A stretch of DNA of 64,000 bases from Rhizobium sp. Q54 (lineage in GTDB: Bacteria > Pseudomonadota > Alphaproteobacteria > Rhizobiales > Xanthobacteraceae), in NCBI GenBank assembly GCA_945907045.1, contig CAMDSH010000010.1, positions 21,894 through 85,893 on the forward strand. The letters are read 5' to 3'. The notes under the pieces were generated by a model. The model was not told where the DNA came from and did not search any database. It saw only the letters and a list, made by a program, of their open reading frames with translations. Positions 1-8,709 of this stretch are shown in pieces (the stretch's first letter is position 1; the number at the start of each line of letters is the position of its first letter). The position numbers and the translations under genes were made by a program.

Positions 1-1
1 G

Positions 2-541
2 CCGGCGCTCATCAAGCTCGGCGTGCCGGATTTTGCCGCGCACATGTTCATCTTCTACTACGCGGTGCTCTCGGAAGTGTCGCCGCCCACCGCACTTTCT
101 CCATTTGCGGCGGCCGCGATTACCGGCGGCGATCCGTACATAACCACCATGCAGGCGTGGAAATACACGCTGCCTGCGTTCCTGGTGCCGTTCGTGTTCG
201 TGCTCGATCCGCAGGGCATTGGCCTGCTGATGAAAATCCCGAAGGACGGCTCGATCTACGACATCATCTGGGTCACGCTGAAAACCGGTATCGGCCTTGG
301 TGCCTTGGCCGCGTCGGCGCAGAACTGGGCGTTGCGGAAAAATACCACCGGCGAGCGCATCGCGTGGCTGATCTGCGGTTTGCTGCTGGTGTTCCCGAGC
401 TTGCTGGAAGGCATGGCGGAAACGATCAGCGGCTATGACGTGCCGCATCCGGCTCCGTTCGGTCTGGCCCTCGGCGCGATAATATTGCTAAAACAAAAAT
501 TCGTTCCACTAAAGCCGGCGGCGGAAACAATCCGCCGATAG
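2..541 (+). CDS. TRAP transporter fused permease, C-terminal part (partial)
   Basis: The reading frame is already open at the left edge, so only the last ~179 codons are present. The visible part is hydrophobic, with several membrane segments and an early stretch containing LSEVSPPTALSPFAAAAITG, which is typical of the large (DctM-like) TRAP transporter subunit. The downstream neighbour is a TAXI-type periplasmic binding protein 22 bp away, the usual partner of the 4TM/12TM fused permease. By family, it would move a carboxylate-type substrate across the inner membrane using an ion gradient. The substrate cannot be read from sequence. Confidence 0.85.
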   Translation, partial: PALIKLGVPDFAAHMFIFYYAVLSEVSPPTALSPFAAAAITGGDPYITTMQAWKYTLPAFLVPFVFVLDPQGIGLLMKIPKDGSIYDIIWVTLKTGIGLGALAASAQNWALRKNTTGERIAWLICGLLLVFPSLLEGMAETISGYDVPHPAPFGLALGAIILLKQKFVPLKPAAETIRR

Positions 542-563
542 AAAATCGCAAATGGAGGATACA

Positions 564-1553
564 ATGTCGAAACAAACGTCAAAAAGACGCATGAAAAAAT
601 CAATGGCAACGCTGGCTCTGGTGCTGGGCAGTGCGCTCATCGCGGGCGCGGTCATTGCCCAGCAGCGCGTGATCTCGATCGCCACCGGCGGAACCGGCGG
701 CGTGTACTACCCGATGGGCGGCGGCCTTGCCAACGTGCTGTCCAAGTCGATCCCCGGCATGCAGGCGACGGCGGAAGTCACCGGCGGCTCGGTCGATAAT
801 CTCAAGCTGATCAATTCCGGCGGCAGCGAAATCGCCTTCTCGATGGTCGATGCCGCGCTCGATGCCTACAACGGCGAAGACAAGTTCAAGGGCACGAAAG
901 TTCCGGTGCGCACGCTGATGGTGCTGTACCCGAACCAGATGCACGTCGTGACCATCGAGGGCACCGGCATCGAGAAGATGGATGACCTCAAGGGCAAGCG
1001 CGTGTCCACCGGCTCCGGCGGCAGCGCCACCGAAGTCATGGCCTTCCGCGTGATCGAGGCCGCCGGTCTCGACAAGGACAAGGACATGAAGCGTGAACGG
1101 CTCGGCGTCGCCGAATCCGTCAACGCGCTCAAGGATAAAAAGATCGACGCCTTCTTCTGGGTCGGCGGCTTGCCGACCGCGGCGGTGACCGATCTCGGCG
1201 CGACCCCGGGCGTGAAGATCAAGCTGATCGACCACGCGGATCTCGCGGCGAAGATGAACGCCAAGTACGGCGACCTCTATGCCGGCAGCACGATCAAGAC
1301 CGGCACCTATCCGGGTCAGACCGCGGACAACAAGAACACTGTGGTGTGGAACATCCTCGTCGCCAACGAGAAGATGTCCGAGAAGGAAGCCTACACCATC
1401 GTCAAGACCATCTTCGACAAGAAGGCGGATCTCGTGGCGGTGCACGGCGAGGCGAAGAATTTCCTGATCGAAAATCAGGTGAAATCCTATTCGCCGATTC
1501 CGTGGCATCCGGGCGCGGTGAAGTACCTCACCGAAAAAGGCGTCAAGATGTAA
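564..1553 (+). CDS. TAXI family TRAP transporter solute-binding protein
   Basis: A 329-residue exported protein. Residues 1-33 are a signal peptide: a Lys/Arg-rich start, a hydrophobic core and an AQ cleavage region. The mature part opens with ISIATGGTGGVYYPMGGGLA, the characteristic TAXI N-terminus. I chose the ATG at 564 over an in-frame ATG at 552 because a GGAGG box (554-558) lies 5 bases upstream of 564 and overlaps the other start. It is the periplasmic receptor that delivers ligand to the fused permease just upstream. TAXI ligands such as glutamate or other organic acids are family knowledge; the ligand here is unknown. Confidence 0.93.
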   Translation: MSKQTSKRRMKKSMATLALVLGSALIAGAVIAQQRVISIATGGTGGVYYPMGGGLANVLSKSIPGMQATAEVTGGSVDNLKLINSGGSEIAFSMVDAALDAYNGEDKFKGTKVPVRTLMVLYPNQMHVVTIEGTGIEKMDDLKGKRVSTGSGGSATEVMAFRVIEAAGLDKDKDMKRERLGVAESVNALKDKKIDAFFWVGGLPTAAVTDLGATPGVKIKLIDHADLAAKMNAKYGDLYAGSTIKTGTYPGQTADNKNTVVWNILVANEKMSEKEAYTIVKTIFDKKADLVAVHGEAKNFLIENQVKSYSPIPWHPGAVKYLTEKGVKM

Positions 1554-1560
1554 TGGCATT

Positions 1561-1588
1561 CACCTCTCCCCGCATCCGGGGAGAGGTG
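1561..1588. repeat. Intergenic palindrome (REP-like or weak terminator)
   Basis: An 11-bp perfect inverted repeat (CACCTCTCCCC / GGGGAGAGGTG) with a short loop, 7 bp after the TAXI gene stop. No T-run follows, so Rho-independent termination is doubtful. CTCTCC/GGAGAG hairpins of the same flavour occur at 36148-36170 and 56529-56556, which suggests a dispersed palindrome family. It may also protect the 3' end of the transporter mRNA. Confidence 0.6.
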
Positions 1589-1663
1589 CAACGCTTGCGA
1601 ACATGGCTGGCTAAGCTGGCAGGGCGATAAAGCCGCTGGCCAATTCTGGGGGCTGAAATCGTC

Positions 1664-1942
1664 ATGAGCATCGATCGCATTTTTCTCATCTTCGCTTTGG
1701 TGGCCGGCGCCGCTTGCGGCCTCGTTCTGGTGGAGGTTCCCGCTGCCCGCGAATTCCGGCTGCCGCCGTATTTCTGGGTGATCCTCGCGATCGCCGCGTT
1801 CGAAGGCGTTGCGTATTTTCGCAGCCGCGGCGCGCCCGGCACCGTCATCGCGGTTGAAACGCGCTTCATCGGCTTTGGCATCGCCATCGCGCTGATGATC
1901 GCGATCCCTGCCATTGCCGGTGTCCAGATACGCTACTTCTAG
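1664..1942 (+). CDS. Small membrane protein, unknown function
   Basis: A 92-residue, strongly hydrophobic protein with three likely membrane helices (about residues 5-24, 35-52 and 68-87), the last two separated by a short basic loop (FRSRGAPG). It follows the TRAP operon on the same strand after a 110-bp gap that contains a hairpin, so co-transcription is possible but unproven. The size and topology resemble a small accessory transporter subunit, but no family motif is recognised. A GGGGGCTGA stretch upstream of the ATG may act as ribosome binding site. Confidence 0.75.
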   Translation: MSIDRIFLIFALVAGAACGLVLVEVPAAREFRLPPYFWVILAIAAFEGVAYFRSRGAPGTVIAVETRFIGFGIAIALMIAIPAIAGVQIRYF

Positions 1943-2143
1943 GCCGCAATTCCGCCCGCGTTGACGAAGCGTTTACCAGGAATTGCGAACCCGCCTTCGC
2001 CCCGCCGCATCCGCCGCAAAGCCAGCCGGTTCCTGCCTTTTCGCGCCTTCCTGCCGCCGCGCGATTAACACCTTCGCAAGGTTAATCGCTCCATAAAATA
2101 ATCGCTCGCATTGCCGCCGCGGTGACGGCAAGCGAACGCGTGT

Positions 2144-3487
2144 GTGGGTTGTGCAGCGTTGCGTGTGTGTGGCGTAGAGCTTCCGGTTTTGCGTAACGGG
2201 CTGAAGGTCGCGCGGGCGTCCATCGGTCTTGCCGCCGCGTTCATTCTATTGCCGAACCAGATCGGCTTTCAGGACATCACCTCGCTGCTCGCGCGCCAGC
2301 CGGCCGTCGCCGAGCGCTGGCACCGGCACATTATCGCTTCGCCGTTCGGGACCATCCATTCCGCGACGCTGAGCATGCCTCGCCCGCTTGGCACCACGAT
2401 GCCGCCGCCGCTCGGCTACGATCTCGCCAGCCTGAACAGGCGAAATCCGCTTGGCGATCTGCAAGGCATGCCGTCGCTGGAATTTCCCAAGGCCAACCGC
2501 GGCAAGAAGGGCGACGCGCTGGTGTCGCGTCCGCGCGAGCCGCTGCCCGAACTTGCGCCGCGCGAGCCCGCGGCCGAGCCGGAAAGCGAACAAGCCGGCA
2601 CGGAAGACTTGGGCGAGGATAAAGACGCGCGCTTCGAGGCGTTTCCCTATTACGACAGTTCGGAGCCATACGACTTGCAGCCGTCCGCCGTCGACAAGGT
2701 GGAACTGCCATACCAAGACCTGCCGCCGACGGATCTGGCGGCTGCGGCGCGCGCCGGCAGCGAGAGCGGCGACCCTCGGCTTTATTTCGGCATCGACCCG
2801 ATGAGTTCGCTCGAGGCCATCGTGCCGTCGACGGAAGTCCCGATGCGCGAAGCGGCGCTTGCGCGCACCGATCCGGACATCAAGCTCTCCGCGCTAAACC
2901 CTAACGCGGTGGATGCCAACAAGGAAAAACCCGGCGAGACGGTGGCGCCCAAAGGCGAAGTCACCGGCGAAGGCAAGCGTCCGATGTCGCCGGCCGAGCG
3001 GCTGAAACTTGAAGGCGACGCACGCGCCAAGGCGGAGAAGTGTCTCGCCAACGCGATTTATTTCGAAGCGCGCGGCGAACCTGTGCGCGGGCAGATTGCC
3101 GTGGCGCAGGTGGTGATGAACCGCGTGTTCTCCGGCTATTACCCGAACGATGTTTGCGGCGTCGTCTATCAAAACTCGCACCGCCATCTCGCTTGTCAGT
3201 TCACCTTCGCCTGCGACGGCATTCCCGATGTCGTCACCGAGCCTGAAGCCTGGTCGCGCGCCAAGAGCATTTCCAAGGACACGCTCGACGGCAAGTTGTG
3301 GATGCCGGAGGTGGCGAAGTCGACTCACTATCACGCCTATTGGGTGAGGCCGAGCTGGGTGAACGAGATGAAGAAGATGTACAAGTTCGGCGTGCATACC
3401 TTCTATCGCCCGCGCGCATGGGGTGACGGCGCCGACAAGCCCAGCTGGGGCGACGCCGTGGCGACGCGAGAAGCGGAAAAGCTTTAG
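2144..3487 (+). CDS. SleB-type cell wall hydrolase
   Basis: A 447-residue protein starting at a GTG. The C-terminal ~140 residues (about 297-435) form a Hydrolase_2/SleB domain: CLANAIYFEARGEPVRGQ with the expected catalytic glutamate near residue 307, then VAQVVMNR and the Cys-containing CQFTFACDG. Enzymes of this fold cleave the glycan strand of peptidoglycan. Residues ~30-45 are a hydrophobic anchor or signal sequence. The ~250-residue middle is Pro/Glu/Asp-rich, low-complexity and probably disordered. The exact start is uncertain because the 5' region carries several GTG codons and no strong Shine-Dalgarno. It is transcribed alone. Confidence 0.85.
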   Translation: MGCAALRVCGVELPVLRNGLKVARASIGLAAAFILLPNQIGFQDITSLLARQPAVAERWHRHIIASPFGTIHSATLSMPRPLGTTMPPPLGYDLASLNRRNPLGDLQGMPSLEFPKANRGKKGDALVSRPREPLPELAPREPAAEPESEQAGTEDLGEDKDARFEAFPYYDSSEPYDLQPSAVDKVELPYQDLPPTDLAAAARAGSESGDPRLYFGIDPMSSLEAIVPSTEVPMREAALARTDPDIKLSALNPNAVDANKEKPGETVAPKGEVTGEGKRPMSPAERLKLEGDARAKAEKCLANAIYFEARGEPVRGQIAVAQVVMNRVFSGYYPNDVCGVVYQNSHRHLACQFTFACDGIPDVVTEPEAWSRAKSISKDTLDGKLWMPEVAKSTHYHAYWVRPSWVNEMKKMYKFGVHTFYRPRAWGDGADKPSWGDAVATREAEKL

Positions 3488-3615
3488 CGGTCAACGCCAG
3501 CCATGCGTCCGGCAAATGGCTAGGATCACGAATATTCGTTTTCGCCTGAGCGTTGAAAGTCCTACATTGCGGCCCGTGCCCTCCGGGCAGGCCGGGGCCA
3601 ACAGGATTTTCCACC

Positions 3616-4848
3616 ATGACATCAGCGACCGCTTCCGCGACCGGCTGGCGCACGCCCGCCGTCATCGTCATCTGCGGCTGCTTGATCGCGATGATCAGTT
3701 TCGGCCCGCGTTCCTCGCTTGGCCAGTTTCAGCTTCCGCTGCTGTCCTCGAATAACTGGGGCCGCGACGTCTTCTCCTTCGCGCTCGCAATTCAGAATTT
3801 GCTTTGGGGCGTCGGTCAGCCGCTGGCGGGCGGCATCGCCGACCGCTTCGGCAGCGTTCGGGTGATCTGCGCGGGCGCAATTCTCTATGCCGCCGGCCTC
3901 GCCATGATGGCTTACGCCACCACGCCCGCCGCGCTGCAACTTTCGGCGGGCGTATTGATCGGCTTCGGCCTGTCCGGCTGCTCGTTCAATCTGGTGATCG
4001 GCGCGCTTGGCAAGCTGGTGCCGGAGGCCTGGCGCTCGCTGGCGTTCGGAGCCGGCACCGCCGCGGGTTCTTTCGGACAATTTTTGTTCTCGCCGCTGGC
4101 TCAGGCGTTGATGGACACCTCCGACTGGCAGACCGCGATGCTGATTTTCGCCGGCATCATTCTTCTCGTCTTGCCGCTGTCGCTGGCGCTGGCAACTCCG
4201 GCGACATCGGCCGCCGCGGCCACGACAATCGTACCGCAGTCGTACAAGCAGGCTCTCTCCGAGGCGTTCGGGCACCGCAGTTATGTTTTGCTTGTGCTCG
4301 GCTTCTTCACTTGCGGTTTCCAGCTTGCCTTCGTCACCGTGCATCTGCCGGCCTATCTGATCGATCGCGGCATGAGCGCACACATCGGTGGCTGGACGCT
4401 CGGCGTCATTGGGCTGTTCAATATTTTCGGCTCGCTCACCTCCGGTTATCTCGGCAACCACATGCCGAGGCGCTACATCCTCTCGTTCATCTATTTCATG
4501 CGCGCGGCTTCAATCGTCGTCTTCATCCTGTTGCCGGCCTCGCCGGTAACGACGCTTATTTTCGGCGCGGTCACCGGGCTGCTGTGGCTGTCCACCGTGC
4601 CGCCCACGTCGGGACTGGTCGCTGTGATGTTCGGCACGCGCTGGCTCACGATGCTGTTCGGCTTTGCCTTCTTCAGCCATCAGGTCGGCGGCTTCCTCGG
4701 CGTGCTGCTCGGCGGCATCGTGTTCGAACGAACGGGTTCCTACGATCTGGTGTGGTGGCTGTCGGTATTCTTCGGCGTCGCCTCGGCAGTCATCAACCTG
4801 CCTATCGTGGAAAAGCCGGTGGCGCGGGCGGCTGGGGCCGCGGCGTAA
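3616..4848 (+). CDS. MFS transporter
   Basis: A 410-residue, twelve-helix major facilitator. The first cytoplasmic loop carries GGIADRFGSVRV, matching the family motif G-x3-D-R-x-G. The second half has the related STONE-like loop GNHMPRRY. The chosen ATG at 3616 begins a short Ser/Thr-rich tail before the first helix; an upstream in-frame ATG at 3553 would add a Pro/Gly-rich stretch unlike this family. It belongs to the oxalate/formate-antiporter-like MFS branch common in alphaproteobacteria. The substrate is unknown. AcuI follows on the same strand after 65 bp. Confidence 0.88.
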   Translation: MTSATASATGWRTPAVIVICGCLIAMISFGPRSSLGQFQLPLLSSNNWGRDVFSFALAIQNLLWGVGQPLAGGIADRFGSVRVICAGAILYAAGLAMMAYATTPAALQLSAGVLIGFGLSGCSFNLVIGALGKLVPEAWRSLAFGAGTAAGSFGQFLFSPLAQALMDTSDWQTAMLIFAGIILLVLPLSLALATPATSAAAATTIVPQSYKQALSEAFGHRSYVLLVLGFFTCGFQLAFVTVHLPAYLIDRGMSAHIGGWTLGVIGLFNIFGSLTSGYLGNHMPRRYILSFIYFMRAASIVVFILLPASPVTTLIFGAVTGLLWLSTVPPTSGLVAVMFGTRWLTMLFGFAFFSHQVGGFLGVLLGGIVFERTGSYDLVWWLSVFFGVASAVINLPIVEKPVARAAGAAA

Positions 4849-4913
4849 GCAGCTTGCGCTTGGCGTTGCGGCGCGTCACAAATACTCGCTGAAATTTTCT
4901 CAGTGAGGCGCGC

Positions 4914-5900
4914 GTGGCATCATTCAAGGCGATCGTGATCGAGAAGTCGGAAACCGGCACCAAGGCCGCGCTCGCCGATTTCGACGAAAAAGATTTGATG
5001 GACGGCGATGTCACCGTCCGCGTCGAATATTCCACCGTGAACTACAAAGACGGCCTCGCGGTCACCGGCAAGGCGCCCGTCGTGCGCCGCTTTCCGATGA
5101 TCCCCGGCGTGGATTTCGCCGGAACGGTCGAGACCTCTTCGCATCCCGGCTGGAAAGCCGGCGACAAGGTCATCCTCAATGGCTGGGGCACCGGCGAGAC
5201 GCATCTCGGCGCCTATGCCGGGAAGGCGCGCGTCAAAGGCGATTGGCTGGTTCGGCTGCCCGCGAGCATGAGCACGCGCGAGGCGATGGCGATCGGCACC
5301 GCCGGTTACACCGCGATGCTCTCCGTGATGGCGCTGGAGCGCCACGGCCTGAAACCCGATCGCGGTCCCATCGTGGTGACGGGCGCCGCGGGCGGCGTCG
5401 GTTCGGTCGCCATCGCGATCCTCGCCAAGCTTGGTTTTACGGTCGCCGCCGTTACGGGACGCCCGCAGGAGGCGGACTATCTCAAGGGGCTGGGCGCCGC
5501 CGAGATCATCGAGCGCAAGGAACTCTCCGGGCCGCCGAAGCCGCTGGCCAAGGAGCGCTGGGCGGGGGGCGTCGATGCCGTCGGCTCCACGACCTTGGCC
5601 AATGTGCTCTCCATGACCCGCTACGGCGGGGCGGTGGCCGCCTGCGGCCTCGCCGGGGGCATGGACCTTCCCACCAGCGTTGCCCCCTTCATTCTGCGCG
5701 GTGTGTGTCTTCTGGGCATCGATTCCGTCATGGCCCCCCTCAAATTGCGCCAGGAAGCCTGGAAACGGCTGGAAACTGGCCTGGACCGCCAAAAATTGGC
5801 CTCGATGACCACGGAAATAGGGCTTTCAGGGGTGCTGGAAGCCGCTCCCCGCATCCTTGCGGGCGAGGTGCGCGGCCGGATCGTGGTCAAGACTGGGTAA
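4914..5900 (+). CDS. acuI: Acrylyl-CoA reductase AcuI (YhdH/MDR family)
   Basis: A 328-residue medium-chain dehydrogenase/reductase without structural zinc. The N-terminal GroES-like half contains [11 protein letters not shown] and [12 protein letters not shown], both diagnostic of the YhdH/AcuI group. The Rossmann half has [10 protein letters not shown] at about residue 156 for NADPH. The enzyme reduces acryloyl-CoA to propionyl-CoA, detoxifying acrylyl-CoA from 3-hydroxypropionate or DMSP metabolism. It starts at GTG with a GAGG box a few bases upstream. The family assignment is firm; the physiological substrate in this organism is inferred. Confidence 0.9.
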   Translation: MASFKAIVIEKSETGTKAALADFDEKDLMDGDVTVRVEYSTVNYKDGLAVTGKAPVVRRFPMIPGVDFAGTVETSSHPGWKAGDKVILNGWGTGETHLGAYAGKARVKGDWLVRLPASMSTREAMAIGTAGYTAMLSVMALERHGLKPDRGPIVVTGAAGGVGSVAIAILAKLGFTVAAVTGRPQEADYLKGLGAAEIIERKELSGPPKPLAKERWAGGVDAVGSTTLANVLSMTRYGGAVAACGLAGGMDLPTSVAPFILRGVCLLGIDSVMAPLKLRQEAWKRLETGLDRQKLASMTTEIGLSGVLEAAPRILAGEVRGRIVVKTG

Positions 5901-6013
5901 ACGCGTTCAGAATTTATCGACGACTGGCAGTCATAATCGGCTAAATTACCCCCGGCTCGCGAGACGAGCTTGGGTTGTCTTAGTCGGTTGCGTCAGCCTG
6001 AGTGGAGTTTGTG

Positions 6014-6460
6014 ATGCTGCGTGGGTTCCTCGTATTGGCCGGTTTGTTGTCCGCCATGCCGGCGGTGGCCGGTGAGTTGAAGGCGGAAGATGCCCGGCGC
6101 TTGGTCGTCGGCAAGCTCTACGCCTACACCTGCTTCGAAGGCACGCGCGGCATGGGCCGCGTCCATTCCGACGGCTCTGTCATCGGCACAATCCAGTTTC
6201 AGGGCAGTGGCCCCGTTCGCAACGCCTGGCTTCCCGCCGGCACGTTGCGGGTGAAAGGCGAATCCGTCTGCGCCGCCGTGAAAAGCATGCCGTTCGAGCC
6301 GTGCTTTAGCCTCGAGCAGACCGGGCAGAATTCTTTCCGTGGCACGGTCTACGGTCTCGGCTTCGCTTATTGCGATTTCATCCGCCGGGGTGGAACGTCA
6401 CGCGTGGCCGGAACGTCGCAGCAGCCGATGCAGTTGCAATCGGCGGCCTCGGCCGAATAA
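6014..6460 (+). CDS. Exported protein of unknown function
   Basis: A 148-residue protein with a clean signal peptide (MLRGFLVLAGLLSAMPAVAG, cleaved near residue 20). The mature part is about 128 residues with four cysteines, probably disulfide-bonded in the periplasm, and a recognisable block YTCFEGTRGMGRVHSDGSV. I have seen similar conserved proteins in Bradyrhizobium-type genomes, but no function is known. ATG 6014 is preferred to GTG 6002 because GGAG at 6004-6007 is correctly spaced from it. It converges with the thioesterase gene 13 bp downstream. Confidence 0.75.
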   Translation: MLRGFLVLAGLLSAMPAVAGELKAEDARRLVVGKLYAYTCFEGTRGMGRVHSDGSVIGTIQFQGSGPVRNAWLPAGTLRVKGESVCAAVKSMPFEPCFSLEQTGQNSFRGTVYGLGFAYCDFIRRGGTSRVAGTSQQPMQLQSAASAE

Positions 6461-6473
6461 GTCTCCAACGCTT

Positions 6474-6950
6474 TCAGCTTTTCGCCGGAAAGATCATGCA
6501 CGTCGTCGTGGCGTGGGCGTAAAGCTTGCCCGCGCGATCCTTCACGTCGCCTTCCGAAGTCGCCAGCGTGCGCCCGCGATGAATGACGCGCCCCTCGGCG
6601 CGCACCGGGCCGCTGTCCTTGTTCAACGGCCGCACGAAATTGATCTTCAGCTCCAGCGTCGTCCACGCATCGCCTTTGGCCAGCGTCGAGAAGATGGCGC
6701 AGCCGAGCGCCGAGTCGAGCAGCGTCGCGGCAAAGCCGCCGTGCACGGTACCGATCGGATTGTAATGGCGGAACTCCGGCAAGCCTTCGAACGCCGCCTT
6801 GCCGTTTGAGGCCTCGACCAGATGGAAGCCCAGAGTTTGCGCGATCGGCGGCTGCGGCAGCGTGCCGGCGATGATGCCGTTGAGAAAACTTAGGCCGTCA
6901 TGCGAGAGCAAAGTCTCGGCCGGCACGACGCCATAATTTCGCTCGCTCAT
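6474..6950 (-). CDS. PaaI-family hotdog thioesterase
   Basis: A 158-residue single hotdog domain. The signature HYNPIGTVHGGFAATLLDSA (residues 62-81) is typical of PaaI/YbgC-like acyl-CoA thioesterases; the Asn, the HGG and the following acidic residue form the catalytic site in relatives. The start at 6950 is set by a GAGGAACTC box that overlaps the end of the preceding phosphatase gene. A longer open frame to 7205 is only the antisense/alternate frame of that gene. It is the last gene of a five-gene minus-strand operon. The acyl substrate is unknown. Confidence 0.88.
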   Translation of the reverse strand: MSERNYGVVPAETLLSHDGLSFLNGIIAGTLPQPPIAQTLGFHLVEASNGKAAFEGLPEFRHYNPIGTVHGGFAATLLDSALGCAIFSTLAKGDAWTTLELKINFVRPLNKDSGPVRAEGRVIHRGRTLATSEGDVKDRAGKLYAHATTTCMIFPAKS

Positions 6951-6957
6951 GAGTTCC

Positions 6958-7464
6958 TCATTTGATGTCCAGCCGGAACGGATCGCCTTCATAGGCGCCG
7001 GTTCCGGGTCCGATAGTTTCCACCGCGCGCACCATGCGGCCCTCGCGCCCCAGCATGCGGTCGGCGAGCGAAACGATGCGCGCGTTCGGCTGAGCCGTGC
7101 GCGAGGCGCGGCGGATGTCCTGAGCGATCTGCAATTCATCGCGCTTCGGATTGAGCGCGCAGGCCGCGACGAACGCGCCGGCGGTGGAGCGGCTGATGCC
7201 GGCATAGCAATGCACCACCATAGGCGCGGCTCGATCCCACGCCTGCACGAATGCGATCAGCCGCGCGACGTGTTCCTGCGCGGGCGCGGTCTGTCCCTCG
7301 ATGTGCTCGACGATGTCGTCCATGCCGAGAATGAGATGATTGTCCGCCGCGATGCCGTCCGGCCGCACGACCAAATCAGTATCGCGCAGCAGCGTGACGA
7401 CATGGCGGGCGCGAGTCTCAATGACGGTTTGATGCAGGCGCGCCAGTGAACAGACGTGGATCAT
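6958..7464 (-). CDS. Dual-specificity/tyrosine protein phosphatase-like protein
   Basis: A 168-residue cysteine-based phosphatase. The active-site loop VHCYAGISRSTA gives His85, nucleophile Cys86 and Arg92 of the C-x5-R signature, followed by the usual helix. The short length and lack of extra domains fit the small bacterial 'tyrosine phosphatase/DSP' proteins often annotated as protein tyrosine phosphatase in Bradyrhizobium. It sits 7 bp after the HD gene and 7 bp before the thioesterase, so it is certainly co-transcribed. The substrate may be a phosphoprotein, phospholipid or nucleotide; the sequence does not decide. Confidence 0.85.
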   Translation of the reverse strand: MIHVCSLARLHQTVIETRARHVVTLLRDTDLVVRPDGIAADNHLILGMDDIVEHIEGQTAPAQEHVARLIAFVQAWDRAAPMVVHCYAGISRSTAGAFVAACALNPKRDELQIAQDIRRASRTAQPNARIVSLADRMLGREGRMVRAVETIGPGTGAYEGDPFRLDIK

Positions 7465-7471
7465 AGCTGTG

Positions 7472-8095
7472 TTACTCGCGCAGCAGTTTGACGAAGCGCT
7501 CGCGGTAGCGCGTCTCCGCCGTTACGGCGGGCCAGGGAACGAGATAATCGCGCTCCAGCGCGGTCGAGAATACCGGAGGCGGGCCGAAGAAGCGCCGCGC
7601 CTCGGCGGTCTCGAAACCCGCAAGCCTTGTCGCCTCAAAAAAAGCCGCGCCGCGATCGGCCGCCTTGATCTGCTTCTGCAGGCTTTCCGGCAGCACGGCG
7701 GGCAATCCGAACCGTACGTGGATGGCGGCGAGCAGGCGCAACTCCACCGCCTTGTAGCTGTTGCCGATCACAGCCTTGAACGGCGAAATCATGTCACCGA
7801 TCACGTATTCCGGCGCATCGTGCAGCAGCACCGCGAGACGGCCCACGCGGTCGAGGTTCGGAGATTTCTGGCGCGCGACCGCTTCCACCAGCAGTGAATG
7901 CTGCGCGACCGAATAGATGTGCGCGCCTTTGGTTTGGCCGTTCCATCGCGCGACGCGCGCCAGCCCATGCGCGATGTCTTCCATCTCCACGTCGAGCGGC
8001 GAGGGGTCGAGCAGATCGAGCCGCCGGCCCGACAACATGCGCTGCCAGGCGCGCGGCGCTTTCGTTTTTTTTGTCGTGCGCGGACGTTTGCTCAT
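7472..8095 (-). CDS. HD-domain phosphohydrolase (YfbR-like nucleotidase)
   Basis: A 207-residue protein with an HD metal site: His66 (in QHSLLV), His92-Asp93 (in LLHDAPEYVIGD) and Asp101 region, followed by KAADRGAAFFEA with a later conserved Asp. This layout is that of YfbR-type 5'-deoxynucleotidases. The N-terminus is a basic, Lys/Arg-rich tail. Its ATG overlaps the tag stop as ATGA, implying translational coupling. By analogy it hydrolyses a deoxynucleoside monophosphate, a housecleaning role that suits its DNA-repair neighbour. Confidence 0.82.
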   Translation of the reverse strand: MSKRPRTTKKTKAPRAWQRMLSGRRLDLLDPSPLDVEMEDIAHGLARVARWNGQTKGAHIYSVAQHSLLVEAVARQKSPNLDRVGRLAVLLHDAPEYVIGDMISPFKAVIGNSYKAVELRLLAAIHVRFGLPAVLPESLQKQIKAADRGAAFFEATRLAGFETAEARRFFGPPPVFSTALERDYLVPWPAVTAETRYRERFVKLLRE

Positions 8096-8709
8096 TTGGC
8101 TTTCGCGAGCTTGGCGCAGGCGGCGTGCCGGTGGCATTTCACAAGATGGTCGTTGACCATGCCGACCGCCTGCATGAAGGCATAGACGATGGTCGGTCCC
8201 ACGAATTTGAAGCCGCGCGCCGCCAGCTCCTTCGACATCTTGCGCGAGAGCTCGGTTTCCGCCGGCACTTGCTTGGTGGTGCGGAAACGATTGTTCTTCG
8301 GCTTGCCGTCGAGAAAGTCCCAGAGGAAATGCGAGAAGCCGGGGCCCTTCTCCATCACCTCCAGATAAGCGCGCGCCGACAGCACGGCGCCTTCCACTTT
8401 AAGACGGTTGCGCACGATGCCTGCGTCGCGCATGAGCGCGGCCTTTTTGCGCGCGTCGTAACGCGCAATTTTCTCCGGCTTGAAATTGTCGAAGGCGCGG
8501 CGGAAATTCTCCCGCTTGCGCAAAATCGTGATCCAGGAAAGTCCGGCCTGAAAACCGTCGAGCACCAGCTTTTCGTACAGCGCGCGGTCGTCGAATTCGG
8601 GAACGCCCCATTCGTCATCGTGATAGGCGACGTAGAACGGGTCTTCGCCCGGCCACGGGCAGCGATGCTCGCCGTCAGGATGCAAAATGGAAGTGACGGC
8701 GCGCTTCAT
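8092..8709 (-). CDS. tag: DNA-3-methyladenine glycosylase I
   Basis: A 205-residue Tag enzyme, which excises 3-methyladenine from alkylated DNA. Visible hallmarks are CPWPG with Cys17, YHDDEWGVP with His30, and the C-terminal NDHLVKCHRH; the Cys/His pairs correspond to the zinc site of E. coli Tag. GFQAGLSWITIL is the base-binding helix. E. coli Glu38 corresponds to an Asp here (LVLDG), a substitution I believe is common in alphaproteobacteria. Its ATG overlaps the ygfZ stop (ATGA), and its own stop overlaps the HD-gene start the same way. Confidence 0.93.
   Translation of the reverse strand: MKRAVTSILHPDGEHRCPWPGEDPFYVAYHDDEWGVPEFDDRALYEKLVLDGFQAGLSWITILRKRENFRRAFDNFKPEKIARYDARKKAALMRDAGIVRNRLKVEGAVLSARAYLEVMEKGPGFSHFLWDFLDGKPKNNRFRTTKQVPAETELSRKMSKELAARGFKFVGPTIVYAFMQAVGMVNDHLVKCHRHAACAKLAKAK

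Noticed and set aside
600..1559. 319-codon minus-strand frame opposite the TAXI gene
   Set aside because: Its composition is dictated by codon bias of the plus-strand gene; no domain or ribosome binding site.
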